Assembly (NCBI RefSeq): GCF_013408245.1
Contig: NZ_JACBYS010000005.1
Coordinates: 1 to 64,000 of the forward strand
Direction of reading: 5' to 3'
From: Duganella sp. 1224
GTDB lineage: Bacteria; Pseudomonadota; Gammaproteobacteria; Burkholderiales; Burkholderiaceae_D
Length of the DNA: 64,000 nt
A program made the translations under genes and the position numbers. Shown in pieces: positions 42,799 through 51,654 of this stretch (its first letter is position 1; each line of letters starts with the position of its first letter). Below the pieces are notes generated by a model that did no database searches, was not told the DNA's origin, and saw only the letters and a list, made by a program, of their open reading frames with translations.

Positions 42799-43575
42799 AT
42801 GTCGAATGAATTTCAAGGCCAGCGCGTGCTGGTGACCGGCGGCACCAAAGGCGTGGGCCGCGAAGTGGTGGCCCGTTTCCACGCGGCCGGTGCGCGCGTG
42901 TTGACGACCGCGCGCAGCCCGGCCGATGACTTGCCGGCGGAGGTGATCTTTGTCGCTGCTGACCTGACCACGGCGGCCGGTTGCGCCGCGGTGGCCGATG
43001 CGGTGCAACAGCAACTCGGCGGCGTGGACGCCATCGTGCACGTGGCCGGCGGATCGACGGCGCCGGCCGGCGGTTTCGCCGTGCTGGACGATCAGGAGTG
43101 GGAGCGGGCGTTGCATTTGAATCTGATGCCGTCGGTGCGCCTGGATCGAGCGCTGCTGCCGGGCATGCTGGCGCAGGGGCACGGCGTGATTATTCACGTG
43201 ACGTCGATCCAGAGCCGCCTGCCATTGCCGGCTTCCACCACCGCCTACGCGGCGGCCAAGGCGGCGCTGTCCACCTACAGCAAGAGCTTGTCGAAGGAAG
43301 TCACCTCCCGGGGCGTGCGGGTGCTGCGCGTGTCGCCGGGCTGGGTCGAGACCGGCGCGGCCACCGCCTTCCTCGGCGAACTCGCCGCCAAAAACGCCAT
43401 CACCTATGAAGAAGCACGCGAGAGCGTCATGCAGGCCCTGGGCGGCATTCCGCTGGGCCGTCCCGCCCAGCCGCGCGAGGTGGCCGACCTGATCGCTTTC
43501 CTTGCTTCCGACCAGGCCGCTTGCCTGACGGGGCAGGAATACATCATCGACGGCGGCACCGTCCCGGTGGTGTGA
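42799..43575 (+). CDS. short-chain dehydrogenase/reductase
   Basis: A 258-residue NAD(P)-dependent oxidoreductase. The cofactor loop is TGGTKGVG (14-21); catalytic residues are in VTSIQS, YAAAK and the C-terminal PREVADLIAFLASDQAACLTGQEYIIDGG. The substrate is unknown. AAGGAGG precedes the start. Probably regulated by the divergent LysR. Confidence 0.9.
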   Translation: MSNEFQGQRVLVTGGTKGVGREVVARFHAAGARVLTTARSPADDLPAEVIFVAADLTTAAGCAAVADAVQQQLGGVDAIVHVAGGSTAPAGGFAVLDDQEWERALHLNLMPSVRLDRALLPGMLAQGHGVIIHVTSIQSRLPLPASTTAYAAAKAALSTYSKSLSKEVTSRGVRVLRVSPGWVETGAATAFLGELAAKNAITYEEARESVMQALGGIPLGRPAQPREVADLIAFLASDQAACLTGQEYIIDGGTVPVV

Positions 43576-43641
43576 CCCGGACGCTTGGCGGAGGGATGGG
43601 CAATCGGGGTATCATAGGGACAAGCAATCGAAAAACGTCCC

Positions 43642-45456
43642 ATGAATACTCCAGACCCCTCCCAAGTCGCCGAGCGCCTGGCGCTGCTGCGGGCGGCGAT
43701 GCGTCAACAGCAGATCGAAGCGCTGATGATCCCGTCGGCAGACCCGCACCTGTCCGAATACCTGCCCGCGCGCTGGCAGGGACGCGAATGGGCGTCCGGG
43801 TTCACCGGCTCGGTCGGCACCCTGATCATCACGCCAAGCTTCGCCGGCCTGTGGACCGACGCCCGCTACTGGACCCAGGCCGAACAGCAACTGGCCGAAA
43901 CCGGCATCCAGCTGATGAAGCTGACCTCCGGCGCCGGCACCCAATACGTTGACTGGCTGGCAAGCCAGCTCAAGTCCGGCCAGACGCTGGCCGTCGACGG
44001 CGCCGTGCTCGGCCTGGCCATCGCCCGCCTGCTGCACACCGCGCTGGATGCCAAAGACGTCACCCTGCGCACCGACCTCGACCTGCTGGACCAGGTGTGG
44101 CAAGACCGCCCGGCGCTGCCGACGGCGCCGATCGTCGAGCATCTGCCGCCGTACGCATCGAAAAGCCGCAGCGGCAAGCTGGCCGACCTGCGCGGCGCCA
44201 TGCAGCAGGCCGGCGCCAACCGCCACCTGATCTCGACGCTGGACGATATCGCCTATTTATTCAACCTGCGCGGCGCCGACGTCAACTTCAATCCGATTTT
44301 CCTGGCCCATGCGCTGATCACGCCCACCCGCGCCACGCTGTACGTCGCCGACGGCAAAATCTCGCCCGAGCTGCGCGCTACGCTGGCCGACGAGGGCATC
44401 GACGTGGCGCCGTACGATGCCGCCGCCGCCGCGCTGGCCGCGCTGCCGGCCGACGCCACGCTGCTGCTGGACCCGCGCCGCGTCACCCACGGCACCCGCC
44501 AGTGGCTGCCGGCCAGGGTCAAGGTGGTGGAGGCGATCAACCCGACCACGCTGGCCAAGTCGCGCAAGAGCGAGCAGGACGCCATCCACGTGCGCGCCAC
44601 CATGGAGCAGGACGGCGCCGCGCTGTGCGAATTCTTCGCCTGGCTGGAACAGACGCTGTCCGATCCCGACCGCGAACCGCTGACCGAGGTGGAGATCGAC
44701 CGCCGCATCACCGCCGCCCGCGCGCGCCGCCCCGGCTTCGTCAGCCCCAGCTTCGCCACCATCGCCGGCTTCGGCGCCAACGGCGCCATCATGCATTACC
44801 GCGCCACCGAGGCGCGCCACGCCACCATCGAGGGCAACGGCCTGCTGCTGATCGACTCCGGCGGCCAGTACCTGGGCGGCACCACCGACATCACCCGCGT
44901 GGTGCCGGTCGGCCGCCTCACCGACGAACACCGGCGCGATTTCACGCTGGTGCTGAAGGGGATGATCGCCTTGTCGGCCGCCCGCTTCCCGCGCGGGACC
45001 AAATCGCCGATGCTGGACGCCATCGCCCGCGCGCCGCTGTGGGCCGAGGGCCTGGACTTCGGCCATGGCACCGGCCATGGCGTCGGCTACTTCCTGAATG
45101 TGCACGAGGGGCCGCAATCGATCTCGCCGTCCACCATGCCGGAACCGCACACCGCCATGGAGCCGGGCATGATCACCTCGATCGAACCGGGCCTGTACCG
45201 GCCGGGCCGCTGGGGCATCCGCATCGAGAACCTGGTGCTGAACCGCGCCGCCGGCCAGACCGAGTTCGGCGAATTCCTCCATTTTGAAACACTGACCCTG
45301 TGCCCGATCGACTGCCGCTGCATCGAACCAACGCTGCTGCGCGACGACGAAAAGCGCTGGCTCAACGACTATCACGCGACGGTGCGCAAGCGCCTGTCGC
45401 CGCTGCTGTCCGGCGACGCGCTGGCATGGCTGGAAAAACGCACGGAGAATATATGA
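43642..45456 (+). CDS. pepP: aminopeptidase P family protein (M24B)
   Basis: A 604-residue Xaa-Pro aminopeptidase of the long, three-domain type. Two creatinase-like N-terminal domains precede the pita-bread domain, with metal ligands in LLIDSGGQYLGGTTDITR, HGTGHGVGYFLNVHEGP and ITSIEPGLYRPGRWGIRIEN. It removes N-terminal residues next to proline. It is cytosolic, with no signal peptide. Its stop overlaps the next small gene (ATGA). Confidence 0.93.
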   Translation: MNTPDPSQVAERLALLRAAMRQQQIEALMIPSADPHLSEYLPARWQGREWASGFTGSVGTLIITPSFAGLWTDARYWTQAEQQLAETGIQLMKLTSGAGTQYVDWLASQLKSGQTLAVDGAVLGLAIARLLHTALDAKDVTLRTDLDLLDQVWQDRPALPTAPIVEHLPPYASKSRSGKLADLRGAMQQAGANRHLISTLDDIAYLFNLRGADVNFNPIFLAHALITPTRATLYVADGKISPELRATLADEGIDVAPYDAAAAALAALPADATLLLDPRRVTHGTRQWLPARVKVVEAINPTTLAKSRKSEQDAIHVRATMEQDGAALCEFFAWLEQTLSDPDREPLTEVEIDRRITAARARRPGFVSPSFATIAGFGANGAIMHYRATEARHATIEGNGLLLIDSGGQYLGGTTDITRVVPVGRLTDEHRRDFTLVLKGMIALSAARFPRGTKSPMLDAIARAPLWAEGLDFGHGTGHGVGYFLNVHEGPQSISPSTMPEPHTAMEPGMITSIEPGLYRPGRWGIRIENLVLNRAAGQTEFGEFLHFETLTLCPIDCRCIEPTLLRDDEKRWLNDYHATVRKRLSPLLSGDALAWLEKRTENI

Positions 45457-45704
45457 GCGGACGCGCCACCAAAGCCACCACCGCGGTGGACCGCCTGAAG
45501 CGCCGCACCGGCAATGAGAAATACTCGATGTCGGTGACCGGCAGCGGCCACTTCTTCCTGTCCGACGGCGCCGGCAATCCGCCGCTGTGCCCACCGCTGG
45601 AGCTCGACGACTTCGTGGCCTTCGTCAAGACCATCGCCCCGGAAGCGCCCAAGCGCGTCAGCAAACTGGATATCGCCTTCGAAAAGCAGCTCATTAAAAA
45701 ATAA
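45453..45704 (+). CDS. small conserved-looking protein of unknown function
   Basis: An 83-residue basic protein (SGRATKATTAVDRLKRRTGNEKYSMSVTGSGHFFLSD, later ending KLDIAFEKQLIKK). I do not recognise a family. The ATGA overlap with the aminopeptidase gene and a gap of only 8 bases to the MgtC gene support translation. No signal peptide, cysteines or membrane segment. Confidence 0.7.
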   Translation: MSGRATKATTAVDRLKRRTGNEKYSMSVTGSGHFFLSDGAGNPPLCPPLELDDFVAFVKTIAPEAPKRVSKLDIAFEKQLIKK

Positions 45705-45712
45705 GGCTTAAC

Positions 45713-46459
45713 ATGCCCGCCATCGATTTTCTCACCGCCTACTGGTCGCACTCCGAGCTGGCCACCAACGCGGTGATCCTGCTGAACCTGCTGGGCGCGC
45801 TGGCATTGGGGCTGATGGTGGGCTACGAGCGCTCGTATCACGGCCGCGCCGCCGGTATGCGCACCTATGGCCTGGTGTGCATGGCCTCCGCCGGCCTGAC
45901 GGTGATCGGCGGCTATCCGGCGCACTGGTTCGGCGGCCACGTGTCGCAGTACCTGATCAGCTCCGACCCCACCCGCATCGTCCAGGGCATCGTCACCGGC
46001 ATCGGCTTCCTCGGCGCCGGCGTGATCATGCGCGAGGGCTTCAACATCAGCGGCCTGACCACGGCGGCGTCGATCTGGGCTTCGTCGGTGATCGGCGTGA
46101 TGGTGGGCGTGGGCTTTTACGCCGGTGCCATGGGCCTGGCCCTGCTGTGCGCCTGCTCGATGATCTTCCTCACGCGGCTGGAGGCCTGGCTGCCGTCGCG
46201 CCACGCCATCGCCATCACCATGCGCTTCAAGACCGGCTACAAGCCGCAGGAGCAGGCGTTGCGGACCATGGCGGCGCAGCGTGGCTACGAAATCGCCGGC
46301 GGCTCGCTGATGATCGGCAGCGAGAACGGCATGCAGGAGTGGCGCTTCGTCGCCATCGCCTTCAGCAAGCGCAGTGGCGCGCCGATGTCGGTGCTGTCGG
46401 CGGAACTGGCCGAATTCGAGGGCATCCACAGCTTTCAACTGACCCACGCGCGCAACTGA
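45713..46459 (+). CDS. MgtC/SapB family membrane protein
   Basis: A 248-residue protein. About four to five membrane segments in the first 150 residues include the MgtC signature LGLMVGYERSYHGRAAGMRTYGLV and GIVTGIGFLGAGVIMREGFNISGLTTAASIW. The cytoplasmic C-terminal 90 residues resemble a ferredoxin-like ACT-type domain. MgtC proteins modulate membrane potential and F-type ATP synthase in some pathogens; here the role is unproven. Confidence 0.9.
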   Translation: MPAIDFLTAYWSHSELATNAVILLNLLGALALGLMVGYERSYHGRAAGMRTYGLVCMASAGLTVIGGYPAHWFGGHVSQYLISSDPTRIVQGIVTGIGFLGAGVIMREGFNISGLTTAASIWASSVIGVMVGVGFYAGAMGLALLCACSMIFLTRLEAWLPSRHAIAITMRFKTGYKPQEQALRTMAAQRGYEIAGGSLMIGSENGMQEWRFVAIAFSKRSGAPMSVLSAELAEFEGIHSFQLTHARN

Positions 46460-46460
46460 T

Positions 46461-47036
46461 ATGAATGCACAGGCACAGGCGGTACTCGACTTCTGGTTCG
46501 GCGGCGCGCTGCCGCGCAAGGAATGGTTCAGGAAGGACGACGCCTTCGACCGCGAGATCGCGCAACGCTTCGGCGACGACATCGCGCAGGCGCTGGAAGG
46601 CGGCCTGCATCACTGGGACGCCGACGGCCCGCATGGCGCGCTGGCGCGCATCCTGGTGCTGGACCAGTTCTGCCGCAACGTCCATCGCGGCAGCGCGCTG
46701 GCCTTCGCCGGCGACCACCAGGCCTTGCAGGCCGCGCTGGACATGATCGACGCCGGCGAGGACCAGGCGCTGGGGCCGTACCAGCGCGCCTTCGTCTACC
46801 TGCCGCTGGAGCATGCCGAGGATCTCGCCATGCAGGAGCGCTCGGTCGATCTGTTCACGCGCCTGGCCGAGGCGGCGCCGGGCGACAAGGGCATCGCCGG
46901 CATGCTGGATTACGCCATCAAGCACCACGCGGTGATCCGCCGCTTCGGCCGTTTCCCGCACCGTAACGACATCCTGCAACGGGCGTCGACGCCGGCCGAG
47001 GCGGAGTTCCTCCAGCAGCCGGGGGCGCGGTTCTGA
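46461..47036 (+). CDS. DUF924 family protein
   Basis: A 191-residue helical cytosolic protein. The family pattern is clear: VLDFWFG at the start, RILVLDQFCRNVHRGSALAF in the middle and YQRAFVYLPLEHAEDL. A TPR-like fold is known for the family but no activity. It starts 1 base after the mgtC stop and overlaps the following gene (TGATG). Confidence 0.9.
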   Translation: MNAQAQAVLDFWFGGALPRKEWFRKDDAFDREIAQRFGDDIAQALEGGLHHWDADGPHGALARILVLDQFCRNVHRGSALAFAGDHQALQAALDMIDAGEDQALGPYQRAFVYLPLEHAEDLAMQERSVDLFTRLAEAAPGDKGIAGMLDYAIKHHAVIRRFGRFPHRNDILQRASTPAEAEFLQQPGARF

Positions 47037-47863
47037 TGGCGACCACGCTCAACCTGATCGGCGCCGGCCACGTCGGCCGCGTGCTGGGGCGGCTGCTGGC
47101 GCGGCAGGACGGCTTTGTCATCCAGCAGGTGCTGACGCGCTCACAGGCATCGGCGCGGCAGGCGGTGGACTTCATCGGCGCCGGCGCCGTGGCCACGGCC
47201 TACGAGCAGCTACAGCCGGCCGAGGTGCACGTGCTGGCGGTCGGCGACGACCAGATCGTCGCCGCGGCCGCGGCGCTGGCGCGCGCGGTGCCGCTGGCGG
47301 GCAGCATCGTGTTCCACTGCAGCGGCGCGCTGGCCTCGGACCAGCTGGCGGCCGCGCGCGCGGCCGGCGCGCTGGTGGCCAGCGTCCATCCGATCCGCAG
47401 CTTTGCCGATCCGGCGGCGGTGGCGGCGCACTTTGCCGGCACCTTCTGCGGCATCGAGGGCGACGCTGGCGCGCTGGCGGTGCTGACGCCGGCATTGCAG
47501 GCCATCGGCGCGCAACCGGTGCCGATCGATGCCGCCGCCAAGACGGTCTACCACGCGGCGGCGGTGTTCGCCAGTAATTACCTGGTGACGGTGCTGGACG
47601 CCGCGCTGCGCGCCTACCAGGCGGCCGGCATTCCCGAGCCGGTGGCGCGCCAGCTGGCGCAGCCGCTGGCCAGCGAGTCGATGGCGAATGTATTCCGGCT
47701 TGGCGCGGCGGCGGCGCTGAGCGGGCCGATCGCGCGCGGCGACCTGGCCACGGTGGCGCGCCAGCGGCAGGCGGTCACGCAATGGGACGCCGACACCGGC
47801 GCGTTGTATCAGGCGCTGGTTGCGCCCACCACGGCGCTGGCGCGCCGCAAGGCGCTGAAATAG
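47036..47863 (+). CDS. Rossmann-fold DUF2520 protein
   Basis: A 275-residue dehydrogenase-like protein. The N-terminal dinucleotide loop is GAGHVGRVLGRLL (about 8-20), and FHCSGALASDQL and SVHPIRSFAD are the DUF2520 signatures. The C-terminal half is helical, as in ketopantoate-reductase relatives. Substrate unknown. It is the last gene of the pepP operon. Confidence 0.88.
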   Translation: MATTLNLIGAGHVGRVLGRLLARQDGFVIQQVLTRSQASARQAVDFIGAGAVATAYEQLQPAEVHVLAVGDDQIVAAAAALARAVPLAGSIVFHCSGALASDQLAAARAAGALVASVHPIRSFADPAAVAAHFAGTFCGIEGDAGALAVLTPALQAIGAQPVPIDAAAKTVYHAAAVFASNYLVTVLDAALRAYQAAGIPEPVARQLAQPLASESMANVFRLGAAAALSGPIARGDLATVARQRQAVTQWDADTGALYQALVAPTTALARRKALK

Positions 47864-47881
47864 CGCTACGTCGCGTATCTT

Positions 47882-48058
47882 CTTGCAAATTACTACTTAA
47901 CAACTATATTCTAAGTAGCAAGCCGGTTTGTCCGAGACAAGGCCGTTGCAGTTTTAATGACACGATTTCACAAAATAAGTGGCGGATCAGTCGACAAACC
48001 GGGCAATTAGCAATAAGCTTGTTTCTTAGAATGTTTTCTACAAGAATCAATCTGCAAG
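47882..48058. other. AT-rich intergenic segment with nested inverted repeats
   Basis: Three pairs of arms are nested in order: CTTGCA (47882-47887) with TGCAAG (48053-48058); ATATTCTAAG (47906-47915) with CTTAGAATGT (48025-48034, one G-T pair); and CCGGTTTGTC (47923-47932) with GACAAACCGG (47993-48002). A local CTACTTA/TAAGTAG hairpin (47893-47918) competes with the second arm. It lies upstream of the unknown gene at 48095 and could be a structured leader, a small RNA or a decayed mobile sequence. The rest of the 231-bp gap shows nothing else. Confidence 0.45.
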
Positions 48059-48094
48059 CTAACCGGCGCCAATTTGGATAGTAGGGGTAAGAAC

Positions 48095-48457
48095 ATGTTA
48101 TTTCTGAAAAGTACGACCGTCACGAAAGCGCCTGGCATTTACGACGTAGACATCGCCGCCAAACCGCCAGGCAAGACCTTTGGCGTGTTCCTGGCCACCG
48201 ATCCGGACAATCCTCCCACCGAAGTGCTGGCCCAGCTGGCCGCGCTCGGCTTCAAGCAGACCTACAGCGGCGGCTACACCCACAAGGACCGCGGCAAGGT
48301 GCTGGACCTGCACTTCCAGAAACCCGGCACCGACCTGTTCGAGGGCTGGAAGGCCGAAGAACAGGAAGCCAACATGGCGGCCATCACCGCGCTGTTCGGC
48401 GGCATCGGCATCACCATCACGCCGCGCGTCATGAGCCTGGCCGAAGCCTACGCCTGA
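48095..48457 (+). CDS. hypothetical protein
   Basis: A 120-residue soluble protein, not recognised. It contains a short mixed alpha/beta body (TFGVFLATDPDNPPTEVLAQLAALGFKQT, then GYTHKDRGKVLDLHF) and no cysteines, signal peptide or membrane segment. Codon use is typical of the genome, so it is likely real. The purine-rich AGGGG precedes the ATG. It has a long AT-rich upstream region, unusual here, suggesting its own regulation. Its stop abuts the convergent molybdopterin-fold gene. Confidence 0.75.
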   Translation: MLFLKSTTVTKAPGIYDVDIAAKPPGKTFGVFLATDPDNPPTEVLAQLAALGFKQTYSGGYTHKDRGKVLDLHFQKPGTDLFEGWKAEEQEANMAAITALFGGIGITITPRVMSLAEAYA

Positions 48458-49039
48458 TCAGGCTTGCACGTCGATGTGATACAGGCCCCACGGGCACAAG
48501 CCGAAGCGGTCCGCTAACGGCTTGGCTGCCATGTCGGGGACCTTGTCGGCGTCGTACACCGCCCACAACGGGCCCAGGCCGCCCAGCGCCATCGGCGCGC
48601 CGTCCAGATGGGTGGCCACGATGTAGCGCTGCGCGGTCGCCTGCGCCACCGTCACCGTGGCCGCGAAGCCGTCGATGGCGCGCAGCACCAGCCGCGTGTT
48701 GCCGTTGAGGCTGGCGCCGGCCGCCTTCACCACCTCCAGCAGCAGCGGGCCGCTCAACGTGTGCGGCCTGGCGTCATATTCCAGCGTCGGCTTGATGGTC
48801 ACAGCCGGCAGCGCGCTCAGCGCGGCGTAATCGAAGGCGTGGGCGCGCTCGAAGCTGAGCTTTTGCTTGTACATCATCTGGTCGCGCACCGGGTCCAGCT
48901 TGCCCCGGTTGGGCTTGCTGATCGCGCCAGTCACGGTCAGCAGGGTGGGGCCGTCGCCGGCGGCGGCGCGCGCCGGCAGGCTGAGGGTGGCGGACACGCC
49001 GGCCAGCGCGGCCGTGCCCAGGAACTGGCGTTTGTTCAT
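48458..49039 (-). CDS. exported molybdopterin-dependent-oxidoreductase-like protein
   Basis: A 193-residue protein with a twin-arginine-like signal (NKRQFLG, Lys-Arg rather than Arg-Arg, then a hydrophobic stretch to ARAAA). The mature part (LLTVTGAISKPN..., FDYAALSALPAVTIKPTLEYDARPHTLSGPLLLEVVKAAG) resembles small proteins of the sulfite-oxidase/molybdopterin-binding fold. I see no conserved cysteine in the usual molybdenum-ligand position; the only cysteine is near the C-terminus. The start follows AAGGAG. Its activity is doubtful. Confidence 0.75.
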   Translation of the reverse strand: MNKRQFLGTAALAGVSATLSLPARAAAGDGPTLLTVTGAISKPNRGKLDPVRDQMMYKQKLSFERAHAFDYAALSALPAVTIKPTLEYDARPHTLSGPLLLEVVKAAGASLNGNTRLVLRAIDGFAATVTVAQATAQRYIVATHLDGAPMALGGLGPLWAVYDADKVPDMAAKPLADRFGLCPWGLYHIDVQA

Positions 49040-49082
49040 GCGGAAAACTCCTTGTCTGCGAGGTGCCGGTATCATACCGCGC

Positions 49083-49679
49083 ATGGACTTATTTGCCGAC
49101 GACACCAGCCTGACCCCCATCCCCATCGACGATGGCGAACTGTGGTTCCAGCCGCGCCTGCCGCTGGACCTGGCGCCGGACGAGGTGATGCGCCGCCTGC
49201 TGGCCGAAACCCCGTGGCGCGCGGAGGAGATCCAGGTGTGGGGCAAGCTGCACATGCAGCCGCGCCTGTCGGCCTGGCATGGCGAGGCCAGCTACCGCTA
49301 TTCCGGCAAGACCTTCCACCCGCTGCCGTTCACGCCGCTGCAGTTGCACATCAAGCAGGCGGTCGAGCGCGTCACCGGGCGGCGCTTCAACAGCGTGCTG
49401 CTCAACTATTACCGTGACGAGCGCGACAGCATGGGCTTCCATGCCGACGATGAACGCGAACTCGGCCCCGAGCCGGCCATCGCCTCGGTCAGCTTTGGCG
49501 CGCCGCGCACCTTCATCCTCAAGCACCGCGCGCTGCCGAAGACGGTCAAGCTGGCGCTGGGCGACGGCTGCCTGCTGCTGATGGCGGGCGCGCTGCAGCG
49601 GCACTGGCTGCACGGCATCAACAAGGAACGCACGCCGCGCGGGCCGCGCGTCAACCTGACTTTCCGCCTGATCCGCTAA
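49083..49679 (+). CDS. alkB: AlkB-like 2-oxoglutarate/Fe(II) dioxygenase
   Basis: A 198-residue enzyme of the AlkB family, which removes alkyl groups from damaged bases by oxidation. The iron site HxD is in GFHADDERELGP, the distal histidine in RHWLHGINKE, and the 2-oxoglutarate arginine in RVNLTFRLI. NSVLLNYYRDERDSMGFHADDE is typical of the short bacterial ALKBH2/3-like type. The ATG lies 43 bases from the divergent gene start. Confidence 0.9.
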   Translation: MDLFADDTSLTPIPIDDGELWFQPRLPLDLAPDEVMRRLLAETPWRAEEIQVWGKLHMQPRLSAWHGEASYRYSGKTFHPLPFTPLQLHIKQAVERVTGRRFNSVLLNYYRDERDSMGFHADDERELGPEPAIASVSFGAPRTFILKHRALPKTVKLALGDGCLLLMAGALQRHWLHGINKERTPRGPRVNLTFRLIR

Positions 49680-49748
49680 GTGTTGCGTGTGCGCCGCGGC
49701 GCCGGCCGGCGCTACTGCTATCGTAGTTTCCTCACCGTGGGAGGCTCT

Positions 49749-51467
49749 ATGTTTAGCAAGATGAAAGTCGGTACCAAACTCATCAGCGGCTTCAGTTTGG
49801 TGGCGGTGGTCGGCGCCATCGTCGCCTGCATCGGCATCGTCAGCATGAGCAAGCTCAACAGTGCTGCCGACGCCATGTACCGGGAAGACCTGCTCGGCCT
49901 GTCGTACATCAAGGAGGCCAACATCAACCTGATCTACGCCGGCCGCGCGCGCACCACCTTCCTTGCCGCCACCTCCGCCGAGGAGCGGGCGCGCGTGCGC
50001 GCCGACGTTGGCAAGTACCTGGACGCCATGGACGACTACCTGGCCAAGGCCAAGCCGCTGTTCGTGTCGGCCGAGGGCCAGCGCCTGCTCAGCGAATACA
50101 CGGCGCCGGCCGCCGAGTACCGGCGCGTGATCGGCGCCGCGCTGGACCTGGCCGAGCGTGAGCCGCTGGCGCAGCGCGCCGACGACACCAACCGCGCCCA
50201 CACGCTGGCGCGCGCCCAGGCCGACAACCTGGACAAGCTGTTCGACGGCATGACCGATCTGAAGGAGGCGCGCGCCGCCGCCAAGGCCCAGGACACAGCC
50301 CAGCTCTACCATTTCAGCCTGACGCTGATGATCGTGCTGGTGCTGGGCAGCCTGGCAGCCGGGCTGCTGTTGGGGGCGCTGATCACGCGCGCGCTGACGC
50401 GCCAGCTGGGCGGCGAACCAGCGGCCGTGGCGGCCGTGGCCGGCAAGATCGCCGGCGGCGACCTGACCGTCGACGTCACCGTCCGGCACGACGACAACCG
50501 CAGCGTGCTGTACGCGATGAAGGCCATGCGCGACAGCCTGGGCGGCATCGTCGGCCAGGTGCGCAGCGGCACCGACACCATCGCCACCGCCTCGGCGCAG
50601 ATCGCCAGCGGCACGCAGGACCTGTCGGCCCGCACCGAGCAGCAGGCCGGCGCGCTGGAGGAAACCGCGTCGTCGATGGAACAGCTGACCTCGACCGTCA
50701 AGGCCAACGCCGACCACGCGCGCCAGGCCAACGAGCTGGCGCGGTCGGCGTCGACGGTGGCGCAGAAGGGCGGCGCCATGGTGGACGAGGTGATCGGCAC
50801 CATGGGCGCGATCAACGCCTCGTCCGGCAAGATGGCCGACATCATCGGCACCATCGACGGCATCGCTTTCCAGACCAACATCCTGGCGCTGAACGCGGCG
50901 GTGGAGGCGGCCCGCGCCGGTGAACAGGGGCGCGGCTTCGCGGTGGTGGCGTCCGAGGTGCGCACGCTGGCGCAGCGCTCGGCGGCGGCGGCCAAGGAGA
51001 TCAAGCAGCTGATCGACGATTCGGTCGGCAAGGTGGGCGACGGTGCCCGCCAGGTGGACCAGGCCGGCGTGACGATGCGCGAGATCGTCGCCAGCATCCA
51101 GCGCGTGACCGACATCATGGCCGACATCCAGGCCGCCAGCCACGAGCAGACCACCGGCATCGAGCAGATCAACCAGGCCATCGTCCAGATGGACCAGGTG
51201 ACGCAGCAGAACGCCGCGCTGGTGGAGGAGTCGGCGGCGGCCTCGGAGGCGATGCAGGAGCAGGCGCGCAAGCTGGCCGAACTGGTCAGCGTGTTCCGGC
51301 TGGCGCAGGGGGCATCGGCATCGGCCCCGGCCCCGGCCCCCGCCCCGGCGCGGCCGACGGCCCGCGCCGTGCCAAAAATGGCGGCCAAAGCGGCGCCCAA
51401 ACTGTCCCGGCCGGTCGCGCCCAGGGCCTCCGTTAAGCAATCGACAACGGATTGGGAGGAATTTTAA
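49749..51467 (+). CDS. methyl-accepting chemotaxis protein
   Basis: A 572-residue chemoreceptor. A first membrane helix (about 10-32), a four-helix-bundle periplasmic sensor (about 33-190) and a second helix (about 193-215) are followed by HAMP and a signalling domain with the hairpin tip IDGIAFQTNILALNAAVEAARAGEQGRGFAVVA. A Pro/Ala linker leads to the C-terminal pentapeptide DWEEF, the docking signal for CheR/CheB adaptation enzymes. GGGAGG precedes the chosen ATG. The ligand is unknown. Confidence 0.93.
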   Translation: MFSKMKVGTKLISGFSLVAVVGAIVACIGIVSMSKLNSAADAMYREDLLGLSYIKEANINLIYAGRARTTFLAATSAEERARVRADVGKYLDAMDDYLAKAKPLFVSAEGQRLLSEYTAPAAEYRRVIGAALDLAEREPLAQRADDTNRAHTLARAQADNLDKLFDGMTDLKEARAAAKAQDTAQLYHFSLTLMIVLVLGSLAAGLLLGALITRALTRQLGGEPAAVAAVAGKIAGGDLTVDVTVRHDDNRSVLYAMKAMRDSLGGIVGQVRSGTDTIATASAQIASGTQDLSARTEQQAGALEETASSMEQLTSTVKANADHARQANELARSASTVAQKGGAMVDEVIGTMGAINASSGKMADIIGTIDGIAFQTNILALNAAVEAARAGEQGRGFAVVASEVRTLAQRSAAAAKEIKQLIDDSVGKVGDGARQVDQAGVTMREIVASIQRVTDIMADIQAASHEQTTGIEQINQAIVQMDQVTQQNAALVEESAAASEAMQEQARKLAELVSVFRLAQGASASAPAPAPAPARPTARAVPKMAAKAAPKLSRPVAPRASVKQSTTDWEEF

Positions 51468-51550
51468 GCTTGTCTTAAGTTTGGCGCATCTTGAAATTTG
51501 CCAATGATCGTTTGGCTTACATCTCGTCACACTTCTTACTAATTCGGTCG

Positions 51551-51578
51551 TGACGGGAGTTGGTCGGAGTGCTATCTT
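51551..51578 (+). promoter_or_regulatory. possible promoter of the outer-membrane protein gene
   Basis: TGACGG (51551-51556) and an extended -10 TGCTATCTT (51570-51578) are 16 bases apart, about 75 bases before the ATG. The rest of the 187-bp gap is AT-rich without other clear signals. Confidence 0.3.
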
Positions 51579-51654
51579 GGACACATCGCAATTCAATAGC
51601 AACTGCGATCCCAAGCAAGTCCCGCTTCAACCATTTTGCTGAAAGATCAAAATC

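Noticed and set aside
49089..51614. 841-codon frame antisense to alkB and the chemoreceptor
   Set aside because: A GC-rich shadow frame rich in His, Arg and Gln; the plus-strand genes have full family motifs.
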